Position numbers and translations under genes: made by a program. A stretch of DNA of 64,000 nt from assembly GCF_017744435.1 (NCBI RefSeq), contig NZ_JAGIBG010000023.1, positions 1-64,000 on the forward strand, given 5' to 3'. The notes under the pieces are model-generated. The model worked only from the letters and a program-made list of their open reading frames with translations. It was not told the origin of the DNA and ran no database searches. This stretch comes from Pseudomonas sp. (GTDB lineage Bacteria; Pseudomonadota; Gammaproteobacteria; Pseudomonadales; Pseudomonadaceae). Shown piece by piece: positions 51,658-61,802 of this stretch (position 1 is its first letter; each line of letters opens with the position of its first letter).

Positions 51658-52380
51658 ATGCAACACAAGCACACCGCCCTCAAGCGCCTGACCACCGCCG
51701 CCCTGCTGCTGGCGCTGGCCGGCTGCGGGGTCACCGACCGTATCGGCAAGCGCATGGATGACAGTTGGGCGGCCGACATGCTGGCCGACAGCGAGAAGGT
51801 CATCCTGACTTCCGACGGCGGCAACCAGCTCAACCCCGATGTCGAGGGCAAGCCGCTGTCGGTGGTGATGCGCGTGTACCAGCTGACCGACCTCGAGCGC
51901 TTCGCCGCGACCGATGCCGAGACTCTTTGGGACTCCCCGGAAAAGGCTCTCGGCAACACCTTGGTGGAAGCCCGCGAGATCACCCTGTTGCCGGGCATCG
52001 GCCAGATCGACCAGTGGCCGCTGGCCAAGAGCGCGCGCTACGTGGGTGTGGCGGCGTTCTTCCGCGATGAAAAGGACGCGCGCTGGAAGGTCGCCTTCGA
52101 CGCCGAGTCGCTGCGCAAGGATGGCATCTGGTTCTCCTCCGACGGCTTGCGGGTGCTGGTGGACAAGACCGAAATCAGCGCCATGCGCGGTGTCGACGTA
52201 CTCAACAAACCGCCGACCGCCGACCAGCTGGCGGCCGCGCAGAAGGCCGAGCAGGCCACGCCGTCCCTGGCCGACACGGTGCAGGACGCCGTGCTCGACA
52301 AGGCCACCGATGTGGCCGGCCAGTCGGCACAGAACGCCGCGGACAAAACCCTCAACTCTTTAGTGGATAGCGTCAAATGA
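51658..52380 (+). CDS. tssJ: T6SS outer-membrane lipoprotein TssJ
   Basis: 240 aa, longer than many TssJ proteins. The signal ends in the lipobox LALAGC; the transthyretin-like body includes VVMRVYQLTDLERF and the LPGIGQIDQWPLAKSARYVG stretch. A roughly 70-residue Ala/Asp-rich C-terminal extension (after PPTADQLAAAQKAEQ) follows the usual fold. AAGGAGG precedes the ATG. It anchors TssM to the outer membrane. Confidence 0.93.
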   Translation: MQHKHTALKRLTTAALLLALAGCGVTDRIGKRMDDSWAADMLADSEKVILTSDGGNQLNPDVEGKPLSVVMRVYQLTDLERFAATDAETLWDSPEKALGNTLVEAREITLLPGIGQIDQWPLAKSARYVGVAAFFRDEKDARWKVAFDAESLRKDGIWFSSDGLRVLVDKTEISAMRGVDVLNKPPTADQLAAAQKAEQATPSLADTVQDAVLDKATDVAGQSAQNAADKTLNSLVDSVK

Positions 52381-53720
52381 GCAAGCAGAGCCGGGTGATG
52401 TGGTCTGAAGGCATGTTCCTGCTGCCCCAGCACTTCCAGTACCAGGATGAGTTCCACCAGCACCAGCTGGCCGAAGCGACCCTGCGCGGCACCCCGTTCC
52501 ATTGGGGTGTGCAGACGCTGCAGGTGGACGAGGATGCCTTGGCCAACGGTTCGCTGCAGCTCAAGCGCCTGAAGCTGGTGTTCCCCGACGGCAGCCTGTA
52601 CGACGCACCGCAGCACGACCCGCTGCCGGCCGCACGCGACCTCAAGGACCTGCTCAAGGCCAACGAGCTGAAGGTATATGCCGCGCTCAAGCTGCCCGAG
52701 CCGTTCGGCCTCAACTACGTCGAGGACGGCCAGGCGCACAAGGCCGCCCGGCGTTTCCGCAAGCAGTTCGACACCCTGCCCGACCTCAACGAAGGCGAGC
52801 TGGAAAACGAAATCACCAGCCTGCGCCTGAACGTGGTGCTGCTGGTCGACGGCGACAGCCTCGACGGCTACAGCCACTGCCCGCTGGCCAAGCTGACACG
52901 CAACAGCATGGGCGGCTTCAACCTCGACCCGCATTTCGTCCACCCGACCCTGCACCTGGGCAACCACGAGACCCTGGCCGGCATCGGCAAGCGCTTGCTC
53001 GGCGCCCTGCAGGCCAAGAGCAAGGCGCTGTCCGGCCGGCGCCGCGAGCGTGCCGACCAGATCGCCGAGTTCGGTTCCAGCGACGTCACCCTGTTCTGGC
53101 TGCTGAACACGGTCAACCGCGCTCACCCGCAGCTGGCCCACCTGCTGGCCCACCCGCGCCTGCACCCAGAGCGCCTGTACCTGTTCCTCGCCGACCTGGC
53201 CGGCGGGCTGCTGACCTTCACCCTCGACAGCCAGCTCAGCGACGTCCCGGAGTACGACCACCGCGACCCGGCGGCCTCGCTGGTCAAGCTCGACGAAATG
53301 ATCCGGGTGATGCTCGACAACGTGGTGCCCAACCAGTGCATCGTCATCAACCTCACCCAGACCAAGCCATCGTACTGGCAGGGCCAGCTGCGCGACCCGC
53401 GCCTGGCCGAGGCCGACTTCTATGTCTCGGTGCAGGCCGACATGCCCGGTGCCAGCCTGCTGGAACTGGTGCCTCGGGCATTCAAGGTCGGTTCGCCGGA
53501 AGACATCGAAGTGGTGGTCAACAGCGCCATGCCCGGCGTCACCCTCAACCACGCCGCACGGCTGCCCAACGCGATCCCGGTGCGCCTGGACAACCAGTAC
53601 TTCGCCATCGAGCCGCACGGCCATGTGTATGAGCGAATGATGAACGCCCAGACCGTCTGCTTCTACGCGCCCAGCGCCTTTACCAACCTCAAGCTTGAAC
53701 TGATGGCGGTGCTCAAATGA
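52377..53720 (+). CDS. tssK: T6SS baseplate protein TssK
   Basis: 447 aa, standard. It begins VMWSEGMFLLPQHFQYQDEF and has the conserved GLNYVEDGQ-type central segment. TssK links the baseplate to the TssLM membrane complex. The start overlaps the tssJ stop by 4 bp and the end overlaps tssL by 4 bp. Confidence 0.95.
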   Translation: MSKQSRVMWSEGMFLLPQHFQYQDEFHQHQLAEATLRGTPFHWGVQTLQVDEDALANGSLQLKRLKLVFPDGSLYDAPQHDPLPAARDLKDLLKANELKVYAALKLPEPFGLNYVEDGQAHKAARRFRKQFDTLPDLNEGELENEITSLRLNVVLLVDGDSLDGYSHCPLAKLTRNSMGGFNLDPHFVHPTLHLGNHETLAGIGKRLLGALQAKSKALSGRRRERADQIAEFGSSDVTLFWLLNTVNRAHPQLAHLLAHPRLHPERLYLFLADLAGGLLTFTLDSQLSDVPEYDHRDPAASLVKLDEMIRVMLDNVVPNQCIVINLTQTKPSYWQGQLRDPRLAEADFYVSVQADMPGASLLELVPRAFKVGSPEDIEVVVNSAMPGVTLNHAARLPNAIPVRLDNQYFAIEPHGHVYERMMNAQTVCFYAPSAFTNLKLELMAVLK

Positions 53721-54433
53721 CCGAAGCCGTACTGCAACAGGGCGCCGTCGCGGCCGCCAGCGACAAACCGACGCTCAAGGACCTGGTCCAGGACTTCATC
53801 AGCATGGCGCTGATCGTGCGCCGTGGCCGCCAACCCACTTCGGTGCAGGCCTTCGAAGCCAGCGTCGAGCGCTTCTTCGGCAACCTGGAACGCGATGCCC
53901 GCGCCGCCAACTACAGCGTCGAGCAAGTCAAGGATACCCAGTACGCGCTGTGTGCGTTCCTCGACGAAAGCGTGCTGCGCTCGGGTGACAACGAACTGCG
54001 CCGGCACTTCGAGCTGCAGCCGCTGCAGTTCCGCTACTTCGGCGTGCACCTGGCCGGTGAAGGCTTCTACGAGAAGGTCGACGCGCTGCGTGCCGACCTC
54101 AAGCAGAACATCGACGTGCTCGAGGTGTATCACCTGTGCCTGGCCCTGGGCTTCGAAGGCAAGTTCGGCCTTGGCCAGAAGGACCAGCTGCGCTACCTGG
54201 CCAACACCCTGGGCCAGGACATCGCCCGCTACCGCAAGGCGCCCAAGGCCCTGTCGCCGGATTGGGCGCTGCCCGACCAGGTGTCGCAGATGCTGCGCCA
54301 CGAGGTGCCGCTGTGGGTGTACCTGGCGCTGATCGCGCTGGTCTGCGTCGCCGTGTACCTGACGCTCGACTGGTTGCTGGACAAGGACGTCCTCGCCCTT
54401 TCCGAACAAATCCGCCAGCTGTTCAGTGCCTGA
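53717..54433 (+). CDS. tssL: T6SS inner-membrane protein TssL (DotU/ImpK), no OmpA domain
   Basis: 238 aa: cytosolic DotU domain (CAFLDESVLRSG, GFYEKVDAL, EVYHLCLALGFEGKF) and a single C-terminal membrane helix (VPLWVYLALIALVCVAVYLT). The chain ends 16 residues later, so there is no peptidoglycan-binding OmpA extension. That function is probably supplied by the TssM-OmpA protein at 59166-61658. Confidence 0.94.
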   Translation: MTEAVLQQGAVAAASDKPTLKDLVQDFISMALIVRRGRQPTSVQAFEASVERFFGNLERDARAANYSVEQVKDTQYALCAFLDESVLRSGDNELRRHFELQPLQFRYFGVHLAGEGFYEKVDALRADLKQNIDVLEVYHLCLALGFEGKFGLGQKDQLRYLANTLGQDIARYRKAPKALSPDWALPDQVSQMLRHEVPLWVYLALIALVCVAVYLTLDWLLDKDVLALSEQIRQLFSA

Positions 54434-54463
54434 GCACACCTCAGGTAGCCGAGTCAGGAAGAC

Positions 54464-57400
54464 ATGAAAACATTACTGCGTCTGTTGAAAAGTTTCTGGA
54501 TTCTCCTGCCGCTGCTGTGGCTGGCGAGCCTGTTGATCTGCTGGCTGGCCGCGCCGTTGGTGCCGTGGCTGCGTCATCACGTACCCGAAGCGCTGGCGAT
54601 CATCAGCGCCTGCTTCCTGCTGGTGATCGTGCTGCGCCAGTACCAGCGCATTCGCGCCGAACACAACCTCGAGAACATGCTGCAGATCGAGGTCGACCGC
54701 TCGTGGAATGCCACCGGCGAATTCCGTGACCAGCAAGTACTGCGCGAGCGCCTCAAGCACGCCATCGCCATGCTGCGCACCGACCGCTCGGCCGGCGGTG
54801 GCGGCAAGGCGGCGCTGTCCGACCTGCCGTGGTACCTGGTGCTTGGCATGTCGGCTGCCGGCAAGACCTCGCTGCTGACCCATTCGGGCCTTTCGGCCAG
54901 CATCGCCACGGCCAACGACAGTGAAAGCGGCACTCAGCACTGCGACTGGTACTTCAGCCCTGAAGCGGTGATGATCGACACCGCCGGCCGCTACCTGGGC
55001 AACGACCAGTCGGCCAGCGAGTTTTCCGCCTTCCTGCGCATGCTGCGCAAGCAGCGTGGCAAGGCGGCGATCAACGGCCTGGTGCTGGTGGTCAGCCTGC
55101 CGGAGTTGCTGGCCGCCAACAGTGACGATCGCAACGCCCTGGCCGCCCAATTGGTGGCGCGGGTGGAAGAGTACGCGGATTGCCTGGACGCCAACCCGCC
55201 GATCTATCTGATGCTGAGCAAGACCGACCAGCTTCCGGGCTTCAACCAGGCCTTCGACGGCCTTGATCTGCACGAACGCCAGCAGCCATTGGGCATGACC
55301 TTCGGCCTTTCGGAAATCCGCAGCAATGGCCTGCATGCCGTACTGCAAACGCGCCTGAAGAGCCTCCAGGGCCATGTCCGCCAGCACGTCGATGCGCAGA
55401 TGATCGCCCTCGGCTCGGAGGCCGACAGCACCCTGGTGAACTTCCCGCAGTACTTCGCTGCCCTCAGCGGTGTACTCGAACAGTTCCTCGAACACTTCAC
55501 CCGTGGCCACCGCGGCGGCGCCCCGCTGCTGCTGCGCGGTCTGTACTTCACCAGCGCGCTGCAGACCGACCAGCACCTGGGGCAGGTCTACGAAGACGCC
55601 ATCGCCGACGAGTTCGCCCTGAAGGCCGCCTACGATGACGGTACTGCAAGCGCCAGCAAGGCCGCGGGCAACCGCAGCTACTTCATCACCGATACCTTCC
55701 GCCGGGTGATCTTCCCCGACCGTGACCTGACCCTGTTCCAGTCGCGCATGGGCCGCCAGGCCGGCTTCAGCCCACTGTTGCTGGCCCTGGCGGCTGCCAC
55801 TGGCGTGCTGTTCATTGGCTGGCAAGCGCTGTCGTTCGCCAACAACCGCCAGTGGCTGGAAAGCCTGCGCGGGCAACTGGCGCAGATCGAGCAGGCAGAA
55901 GACCGCGAGCAGCTGCTGGCCGCGGGCAAGGGCCTGGAAGTGCTGCGCGAGCAGATGGCCGCCGTCGAGGCCCATCGCCTGCAGGGCGTACCCCTGCAAC
56001 TGAGTGCCGGCCTGTACCACGGTGAGGCGATCCACCAGGTGACCCGCACCGCTTACCTGGCGCAACTGCGTAGCCAGGCGCTGGAGCCGATCGCCCGCAG
56101 CCTGCAAGTGCAGATGCGCGCGTTCAACACCTTCGCCAGCGGTATCAATCAGGAACTGGAATTTACCCCGGCACCGCAGAAAAAGCGCAATGGCAAGCCA
56201 TTGGCTCCGGCTGTTGCCGCCAAGGCCCAGGCCGCGTTGAGTAATACCCGCATGGGTGGCTATGCCGCCAAAGTCAACCTGGCCACCGCCAGCGATGCCG
56301 CCGACCTGTCGGCCACCACCGGCGGCCTGTCGTTGTCCGAGGAAATGCTCGGGCGCCTCGACGAGCAACAAGTGGCGTCGATCATCGATGCCTACAACAC
56401 CCTCAAGCTGTACCTGCTGCTGACCGAACCCCAGGCCCATCCGGACGCCGCCTTCGTTGCCGCCAACCTGCCCCAGGCCTGGGCCAGCGCCGCCGGTGAA
56501 GGCACCTTGGCCGATGCCGGCGTGATCGACGAGAACGCCCCGCTCTACGTGCAGCTGCTGGAACAGGGCCAGGCACCGTCATTGCCACGCAACGAGCAAC
56601 TGATCAACGAAACCCGGGAGAACCTCAAGTCGTTCATGATCTCCAGCTCCCTGGTCGATCGCGAATACCTGCGCCTGCAGCTCGAATCGAGCCGCCAGTT
56701 CCCGGCGCTGAGCCTCAACGACCTGGTGCCGCAACCGGGCCGCGCATTGCTGTACGGCTCCGCCGGCGTACCGGCGATCTACACCCGCCAGGGCTGGGAG
56801 ACCTTCGTCAAGCCCGAGCTGATCAAGCTGGTGTCGGGCAACCTGCGCAACGAGTCGGACTGGGTACTGGACGGCGAAGGCGGCGATGCCATCGTACAGA
56901 AGGCCAACTTCGTCCGCGAGTTCATGACCCGCTACAAGCGCGACTACACCCAGGCCTGGTACAAGATGGTCAGCAGCGTCGGCGTGCGTCACTTCGCCGA
57001 CCTGGCCTCCGCCACCCAGCAACTGGGCCTGCTCAGCGACGTGCAGAACTCGCCGGTGAAGAACCTGCTGGCGGCGGTCAACGACAACACCCAGTGGGAC
57101 CTGCCGGTCAAGCATGCCATCCCGGCCTCGGGTGCCGCCCGCGAGGACGGCTTCTGGAGCAAGGTCAGCGGCCTGCTCGACAGCAAAGACGCCCTCCCCG
57201 TTGACGTCGCTCCGGCCCTGCCAGCGGTCGATGACGGCAGCCTGGCCAAGCGCTTCGAACCTGTAGCGCGGGTGTTCGCCGAGAACAACGCCGAAGGCGC
57301 CGACAGCACCATCATGGACCGTTACCTGGCCGCGCTGCGCAAGCTCAAGGTACGCATGAACAACATCCAGCGCTCGCAGGATGTGGGCAAGAGCAGCAAG

Positions 57401-58264
57401 CAGCTGATCAGCGAAACCCTGGAAGGCCAGCCGAGCGAAGTCACCACCGTGCGCAACTACGTGGAAAGCAGCGTCGACACCAGCCAGGACGGCCTGTCGC
57501 GCTCGCTGCAGGGGCTGTTCAGCCTGCCGATCCAGTACGCCTGGGCGACCCTGCGCGACCCGGCCGGGCAGCAGATCGCCAAGGCCTGGGCGCAGCAGAT
57601 CGCCAAGCCGTGGGAGCAGGTCATGGCGCACCGTTACCCGATTGCCGGTGGCAGCCGCAACGAGGCCTCGGTGAAAGACCTGCAGCGTTTCGTCGACCCT
57701 GACAGCGGCCTGCTGCCGGCCTTCAAACGCAATGAAATCGGCAACCTGGCCGGCGGTGAAGGCCTGGGGGCTGGCGACGGCAAGGGGCCGGCGCTGGTCA
57801 ACCCGGGCATGCTCAACAGCATCGACAAGGCCAGCTCCGTGGGCCAGGTGATCGCCAGCCTGTCGGACCGCGACAACGGCTTCGAGATCATGCTGGAGCC
57901 CTCGGCCAATTTCACCGACATCGTGTTCACCCTCGATGGCCAGGAGCAGCACTACCGCAACGGCCGCAGCAGCTGGAACCGCTTTGCCTGGCCAGGCACC
58001 AGCAACGCCCCGGGCGCCCGCCTGGACGTGGTCACCCTGAGCGGCGCGCGGGTCACCGTGTTCGACTTCCCGGGGCGCTGGGGCCTGCTGCGCATGAACG
58101 AAAGCGCCCGGGTCGAAGACCTCGACGGTATCCAGCAGCGCTTCAGCTGGAACACCGCCAACGGCCGCGTAAGCCTGGTGGTGCGCAACTTCGGTGGGGT
58201 CAAGCTGACCGACCTGGGTGACGTCAAGGCCCTCAGCGCCCTCAACGACAGGGGCGCGCAATGA
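54464..58264 (+). CDS. tssM: T6SS membrane-complex protein TssM (IcmF), full length
   Basis: 1266 aa. Two N-terminal membrane helices (about 12-32 and 42-58); cytosolic NTPase-like domain with Walker A GMSAAGKT (128-135), DTAGRYL and SKTD; third helix near 430-450; and a long periplasmic domain ending in the TssJ-binding beta region (LDVVTLSGARVTVFDFPGRW). It bridges TssL and TssJ. The stop overlaps tagF by 4 bp. Confidence 0.95.
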   Translation: MKTLLRLLKSFWILLPLLWLASLLICWLAAPLVPWLRHHVPEALAIISACFLLVIVLRQYQRIRAEHNLENMLQIEVDRSWNATGEFRDQQVLRERLKHAIAMLRTDRSAGGGGKAALSDLPWYLVLGMSAAGKTSLLTHSGLSASIATANDSESGTQHCDWYFSPEAVMIDTAGRYLGNDQSASEFSAFLRMLRKQRGKAAINGLVLVVSLPELLAANSDDRNALAAQLVARVEEYADCLDANPPIYLMLSKTDQLPGFNQAFDGLDLHERQQPLGMTFGLSEIRSNGLHAVLQTRLKSLQGHVRQHVDAQMIALGSEADSTLVNFPQYFAALSGVLEQFLEHFTRGHRGGAPLLLRGLYFTSALQTDQHLGQVYEDAIADEFALKAAYDDGTASASKAAGNRSYFITDTFRRVIFPDRDLTLFQSRMGRQAGFSPLLLALAAATGVLFIGWQALSFANNRQWLESLRGQLAQIEQAEDREQLLAAGKGLEVLREQMAAVEAHRLQGVPLQLSAGLYHGEAIHQVTRTAYLAQLRSQALEPIARSLQVQMRAFNTFASGINQELEFTPAPQKKRNGKPLAPAVAAKAQAALSNTRMGGYAAKVNLATASDAADLSATTGGLSLSEEMLGRLDEQQVASIIDAYNTLKLYLLLTEPQAHPDAAFVAANLPQAWASAAGEGTLADAGVIDENAPLYVQLLEQGQAPSLPRNEQLINETRENLKSFMISSSLVDREYLRLQLESSRQFPALSLNDLVPQPGRALLYGSAGVPAIYTRQGWETFVKPELIKLVSGNLRNESDWVLDGEGGDAIVQKANFVREFMTRYKRDYTQAWYKMVSSVGVRHFADLASATQQLGLLSDVQNSPVKNLLAAVNDNTQWDLPVKHAIPASGAAREDGFWSKVSGLLDSKDALPVDVAPALPAVDDGSLAKRFEPVARVFAENNAEGADSTIMDRYLAALRKLKVRMNNIQRSQDVGKSSKQLISETLEGQPSEVTTVRNYVESSVDTSQDGLSRSLQGLFSLPIQYAWATLRDPAGQQIAKAWAQQIAKPWEQVMAHRYPIAGGSRNEASVKDLQRFVDPDSGLLPAFKRNEIGNLAGGEGLGAGDGKGPALVNPGMLNSIDKASSVGQVIASLSDRDNGFEIMLEPSANFTDIVFTLDGQEQHYRNGRSSWNRFAWPGTSNAPGARLDVVTLSGARVTVFDFPGRWGLLRMNESARVEDLDGIQQRFSWNTANGRVSLVVRNFGGVKLTDLGDVKALSALNDRGAQ

Positions 58265-59169
58265 TCGGTTGCTTCGGCAAGTTGCCGTCGAGCGCGGACT
58301 TCGTCAGCCTGCATGGCGCGGCGGAGGAAGTCTGCGAGTTCGACGCCTGGCTGCAGTCCTCGCTGGCGGCCATGCGCCACCGCGAAGACTGGCAGGCGTT
58401 GTTCGACGCACTGCCGATGTGCTTCTTCAACTACCGTGCGCGCAATGGCAACTGGCTGCTTGGTGGCCTGCTCAGCTCGCGTGACGCCAGCCAGCGGCGC
58501 TACCCGTTCTTCATCTTCCAGCTGCTCAAGGGCGAGGAAGGCGCCGCGCTGGTCAACCCGTTCACCCTCGGTGAGCTGTTCAGCACGCAGATCAAACCGT
58601 TGCTGCACCAAGCGGTACAAGGCGCCGACCGCGCCAGCCTGTTCGAACGGATCAAGGCCTTGCGCCCATTGCAGCCCCAGGACCTGGACCTGTTCCGTCG
58701 GGTACACGCCAAGTTCCTCCACGACTTCAGCTTTACCGATGTCGCGCGCGCCCTGCACGGCTCCTGGCCAAGCTTCGACAGTGCCACCGCGCTGGCGCGG
58801 CTGCAGGCCAGCCGGGCCACGTTGCACGGCGACTTCGACGGCGGCATCGAACTGCCGCTGCCGGCCGAGCGCGGCCTGAAAAACCCCACGGCCGACCTCT
58901 GGCTGACCTGGCTGACGCGCCTGAGCGGGCACCCGAGCGTGCCGGCGGTGAGCCTGCTGGCCGACGACTTCATGCACCCGCGGCTGTACTGCTTCCCGTC
59001 GCGCCACGCCAGCAGCGCCTATCGCCTGCTCAGCGGCTGCGCCGAAGCGCATCAGCACCTGGCGCTGCTCGGCCCGCTGGCAGCGGCACCACGCCAACAC
59101 GACTACGACCGACCTCTTGAACACGTCATCGACCAGTTCGTCGATGCGCTGGATGCGACGCCTGTATGA
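58261..59169 (+). CDS. tagF: T6SS-associated protein TagF
   Basis: 302 aa. The N-terminus MIGCFGKLPSSADFVSLHG and FFIFQLLKG-type core match TagF, a cytosolic regulator that restrains assembly in other Pseudomonas systems. No PppA phosphatase or PpkA kinase domain is fused or adjacent, so a threonine-phosphorylation pathway is absent from this window. It overlaps both neighbours by 4 bp. Confidence 0.9.
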   Translation: MIGCFGKLPSSADFVSLHGAAEEVCEFDAWLQSSLAAMRHREDWQALFDALPMCFFNYRARNGNWLLGGLLSSRDASQRRYPFFIFQLLKGEEGAALVNPFTLGELFSTQIKPLLHQAVQGADRASLFERIKALRPLQPQDLDLFRRVHAKFLHDFSFTDVARALHGSWPSFDSATALARLQASRATLHGDFDGGIELPLPAERGLKNPTADLWLTWLTRLSGHPSVPAVSLLADDFMHPRLYCFPSRHASSAYRLLSGCAEAHQHLALLGPLAAAPRQHDYDRPLEHVIDQFVDALDATPV

Positions 59170-61658
59170 ACAAGATCAAGTACTACTGCCTGCGTTACCA
59201 ACCCTACCTGCTGGGGGTGGCGTTCTTCCTGGCGATCTTCCTGGTCTGGGCGATCGGCCGTGCCCTGGGCTTCGCTTCGCTGCACAGCCTGCTGGCCGGC
59301 ATCGGCGTGTTCCTGCTGCTGTCGGCGGGCTATGTCCTGCTGCTGTACCGGGGTGCCGGCCAGCACCACAACCTCGAAGGCCTGCTGCGTGACGACGCCG
59401 ACCAGGCCGTGCTCAACGCCACCCCGGCCGACCGTGAGGAGGTCAGCCTGCTGCGCGAGCGCCTGCTGCAGAGCATCGAGCGCCTGCACAGCAACAAGCC
59501 GCGCGGCACCGCCGCCAAGGATGCGCTGTACGCCCTGCCCTGGTACCTGGTGATCGGCCAGCCGGCTGCAGGCAAAAGCACCATGATCCTGCAGTCGGGC
59601 CTGAACTTCCCCTATGCCGAACGCGAGGGCGCACGGGTGTCCGGGCTGGGCGGCACACGCAACTGCGACTGGTTCTTCAGCTCCGAAGCGGTACTGCTGG
59701 ACACTGCCGGGCGCTACATGAACAGCCCCGAAGAAGCCGGCAAATGGCGCGGCTTCCTGCAACTGCTGCGTCAACATCGCCAACGCCGCCCGCTCAACGG
59801 CCTGATCGTCAGCGTCAGCATCGCCGACATCCTGCATGGCACGGCCGAAGACCAGGAGCGCGTGGCCAAGCGCCTGCGCGAGCGCATCCAGGAAAGCTGC
59901 GCGCTGCTGGAAGTGCGCCTGCCGATCTACCTGGTGTTCACCAAATGCGACCTGATCCCAGGCTTCACCCCGTTCTACCGCCAGCTGGACGATGCCGCGC
60001 GCGGCGAGGTGATGGGCAAGACTTTCTCGCACAAGGGCTATGAGCAGGCCGACTGGGGCCAGCGCTTCGGCAAGGCGATGGACGAGCTGACCGGTTACTG
60101 GCAGCAAGTGGCGAGCCAGCAACTGGTGCAGCAGGACATCCAGGTGACCCGGCAGAACAACGCTGCCTACCGCTTCCCGCTGGAGCTGGCGGCGCTCAAG
60201 CCGCGCCTGCAGCAGTTCGTCGACAGCCTGCTGCGCGCCAACCCCTACCAGAATGCCGAAATGCTCCGTGGCTTCTATTTCACCGCCGCGCTGGAGGCTG
60301 ACGAGGCCCAATGGGGCAGCCACGGCCAGCATGTGGCCGAGCGCTTCGCCCTGGAACATGACGCAGACGCCGCCGCTGCTGGCAGCCACCCGGCGCCCCT
60401 GTTCATCAACAGCCTGTTCCGCAAGGTGATCATCCCCGACCAGCACCTGGTGGCGCTGTACACCAGCAACCGTCGCGAACGCCGGCGCAAGGGCGCCTGG
60501 GTGGCCGCCGCCAGCCTGGCCGGCCTGGTGCTGTGCAGCCTGTGGGGCTGGTCGTACCTGAACAACCGCGCCACCCTGGCCAGCATTGCCGGCGAGCTGG
60601 CCCAGGCCAAGGCCGAAGACAAGGCCGCCACCGGCCAGTACGCCGCCTGGCGCAGCCTCGACCGCCTGCGCTTCTGGACTGCGCACTACTATCAGCAGCA
60701 CCACGAGCAGGGCGTGCCGCTGGGCATGCGCCTGGGCCTGTACCAGGGCCATGAGGTGGAGCCGATCGTGCGCAATCGCTACTTCGCCACCCTGCAGAAC
60801 GTGATGCTCAAGCCCACGGCTGACAACCTGACCCGCACCCTGTACCTGCTGACCACGCTCAAGGTCTACCAGCGCAACGCCCGTGAGCTGCAGCCAGTCA
60901 GCGGCGTCGACAGCGTGCAGGCCGAAGCCTTGCCCCATGACAACCGCGCCCAGTCGATCGCCGACTTCGGCAAGGCGACCCTGGATACCTACGTGATGCT
61001 GTCGCCGGCCCAGCGCGAAAAGGCCGACCCGGCCTTCCTCAAGGCGCGCCTGCCGGATTACTGGTACCCGGCCATCGCCCGCCAGACCGGCAAGAGCATG
61101 GCGGCGGCCGGTAGCGAAGGCGGCAACCAGGACTACCTTTACGCCAGCCGCCAGATCACCTTCTACAGCGACCAGATCCGTGAGCCGGACGTGCCACGCA
61201 TCCTCGACAACGCCTTCCTGATGTCCAGTTCTCGCAACTACATCGACAGCCTGCGGGCCCAGTCGCTGCGCTCGATCGAGACCATCACGCTGGAATCCGA
61301 CACGCTGTTCGCCTTCGGCCGCGCCGACTTCCAGAGCCTGAAGAACGAAGGCCAGAACCAGCTGAGCGCGATCGCCAGCAAACTGCTGAACACACCCAAC
61401 ATCGGCAAGATCGTCATCTCCGGCCACGCCGACCAGCTCGGCGACAGCCAGGGCAACCTGCAGGTGTCGAAGCAACGGGCGCAGACCATCCGCACCTACC
61501 TGGTCGGCAAGGGCGTGCCCGCCGAACTGGTGGTCGCCCAGGGCGAAGGCAGCCGCAAGCCGCTGGTCAACTGCGACATGCAGCAGCCACGGGCGCAGCT
61601 GATCAAGTGCCTGGAGCCCAACCGCCGGGTGGAAATCGAAGTGCGCGGGCTGAACTGA
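59166..61658 (+). CDS. Second TssM-like protein with a C-terminal OmpA peptidoglycan-binding domain
   Basis: 830 aa. Two membrane helices (14-34, 43-61) precede an IcmF-type NTPase domain with Walker A GQPAAGKS (131-138), LDTAGRYM and the switch VFTKCD. A third helix lies near 458-476, then a shortened periplasmic part. The last ~130 residues are an OmpA/MotB domain (TLFAFGRADF, ISGHADQLGDSQGN, RRVEIEV). The TssJ-binding region of full-length TssM is absent. It overlaps tagF by 4 bp. It likely joins or stabilises the TssLM complex and anchors it to peptidoglycan, replacing the OmpA domain missing from TssL. Confidence 0.88.
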   Translation: MNKIKYYCLRYQPYLLGVAFFLAIFLVWAIGRALGFASLHSLLAGIGVFLLLSAGYVLLLYRGAGQHHNLEGLLRDDADQAVLNATPADREEVSLLRERLLQSIERLHSNKPRGTAAKDALYALPWYLVIGQPAAGKSTMILQSGLNFPYAEREGARVSGLGGTRNCDWFFSSEAVLLDTAGRYMNSPEEAGKWRGFLQLLRQHRQRRPLNGLIVSVSIADILHGTAEDQERVAKRLRERIQESCALLEVRLPIYLVFTKCDLIPGFTPFYRQLDDAARGEVMGKTFSHKGYEQADWGQRFGKAMDELTGYWQQVASQQLVQQDIQVTRQNNAAYRFPLELAALKPRLQQFVDSLLRANPYQNAEMLRGFYFTAALEADEAQWGSHGQHVAERFALEHDADAAAAGSHPAPLFINSLFRKVIIPDQHLVALYTSNRRERRRKGAWVAAASLAGLVLCSLWGWSYLNNRATLASIAGELAQAKAEDKAATGQYAAWRSLDRLRFWTAHYYQQHHEQGVPLGMRLGLYQGHEVEPIVRNRYFATLQNVMLKPTADNLTRTLYLLTTLKVYQRNARELQPVSGVDSVQAEALPHDNRAQSIADFGKATLDTYVMLSPAQREKADPAFLKARLPDYWYPAIARQTGKSMAAAGSEGGNQDYLYASRQITFYSDQIREPDVPRILDNAFLMSSSRNYIDSLRAQSLRSIETITLESDTLFAFGRADFQSLKNEGQNQLSAIASKLLNTPNIGKIVISGHADQLGDSQGNLQVSKQRAQTIRTYLVGKGVPAELVVAQGEGSRKPLVNCDMQQPRAQLIKCLEPNRRVEIEVRGLN

Positions 61659-61802
61659 GGCCGCGCCGCAAGAACCGGCCACCCGGGCCTCACAGGAGGA
61701 GGCCAGGGGGGCGGCAAGCTACCTCTGCCGACGCGTTCGGCGAGGTCAAAACCAAGGGGTGCATGAGCAACCCTTCAAATGATGTTAATGGAGAGTTTCA
61801 CA

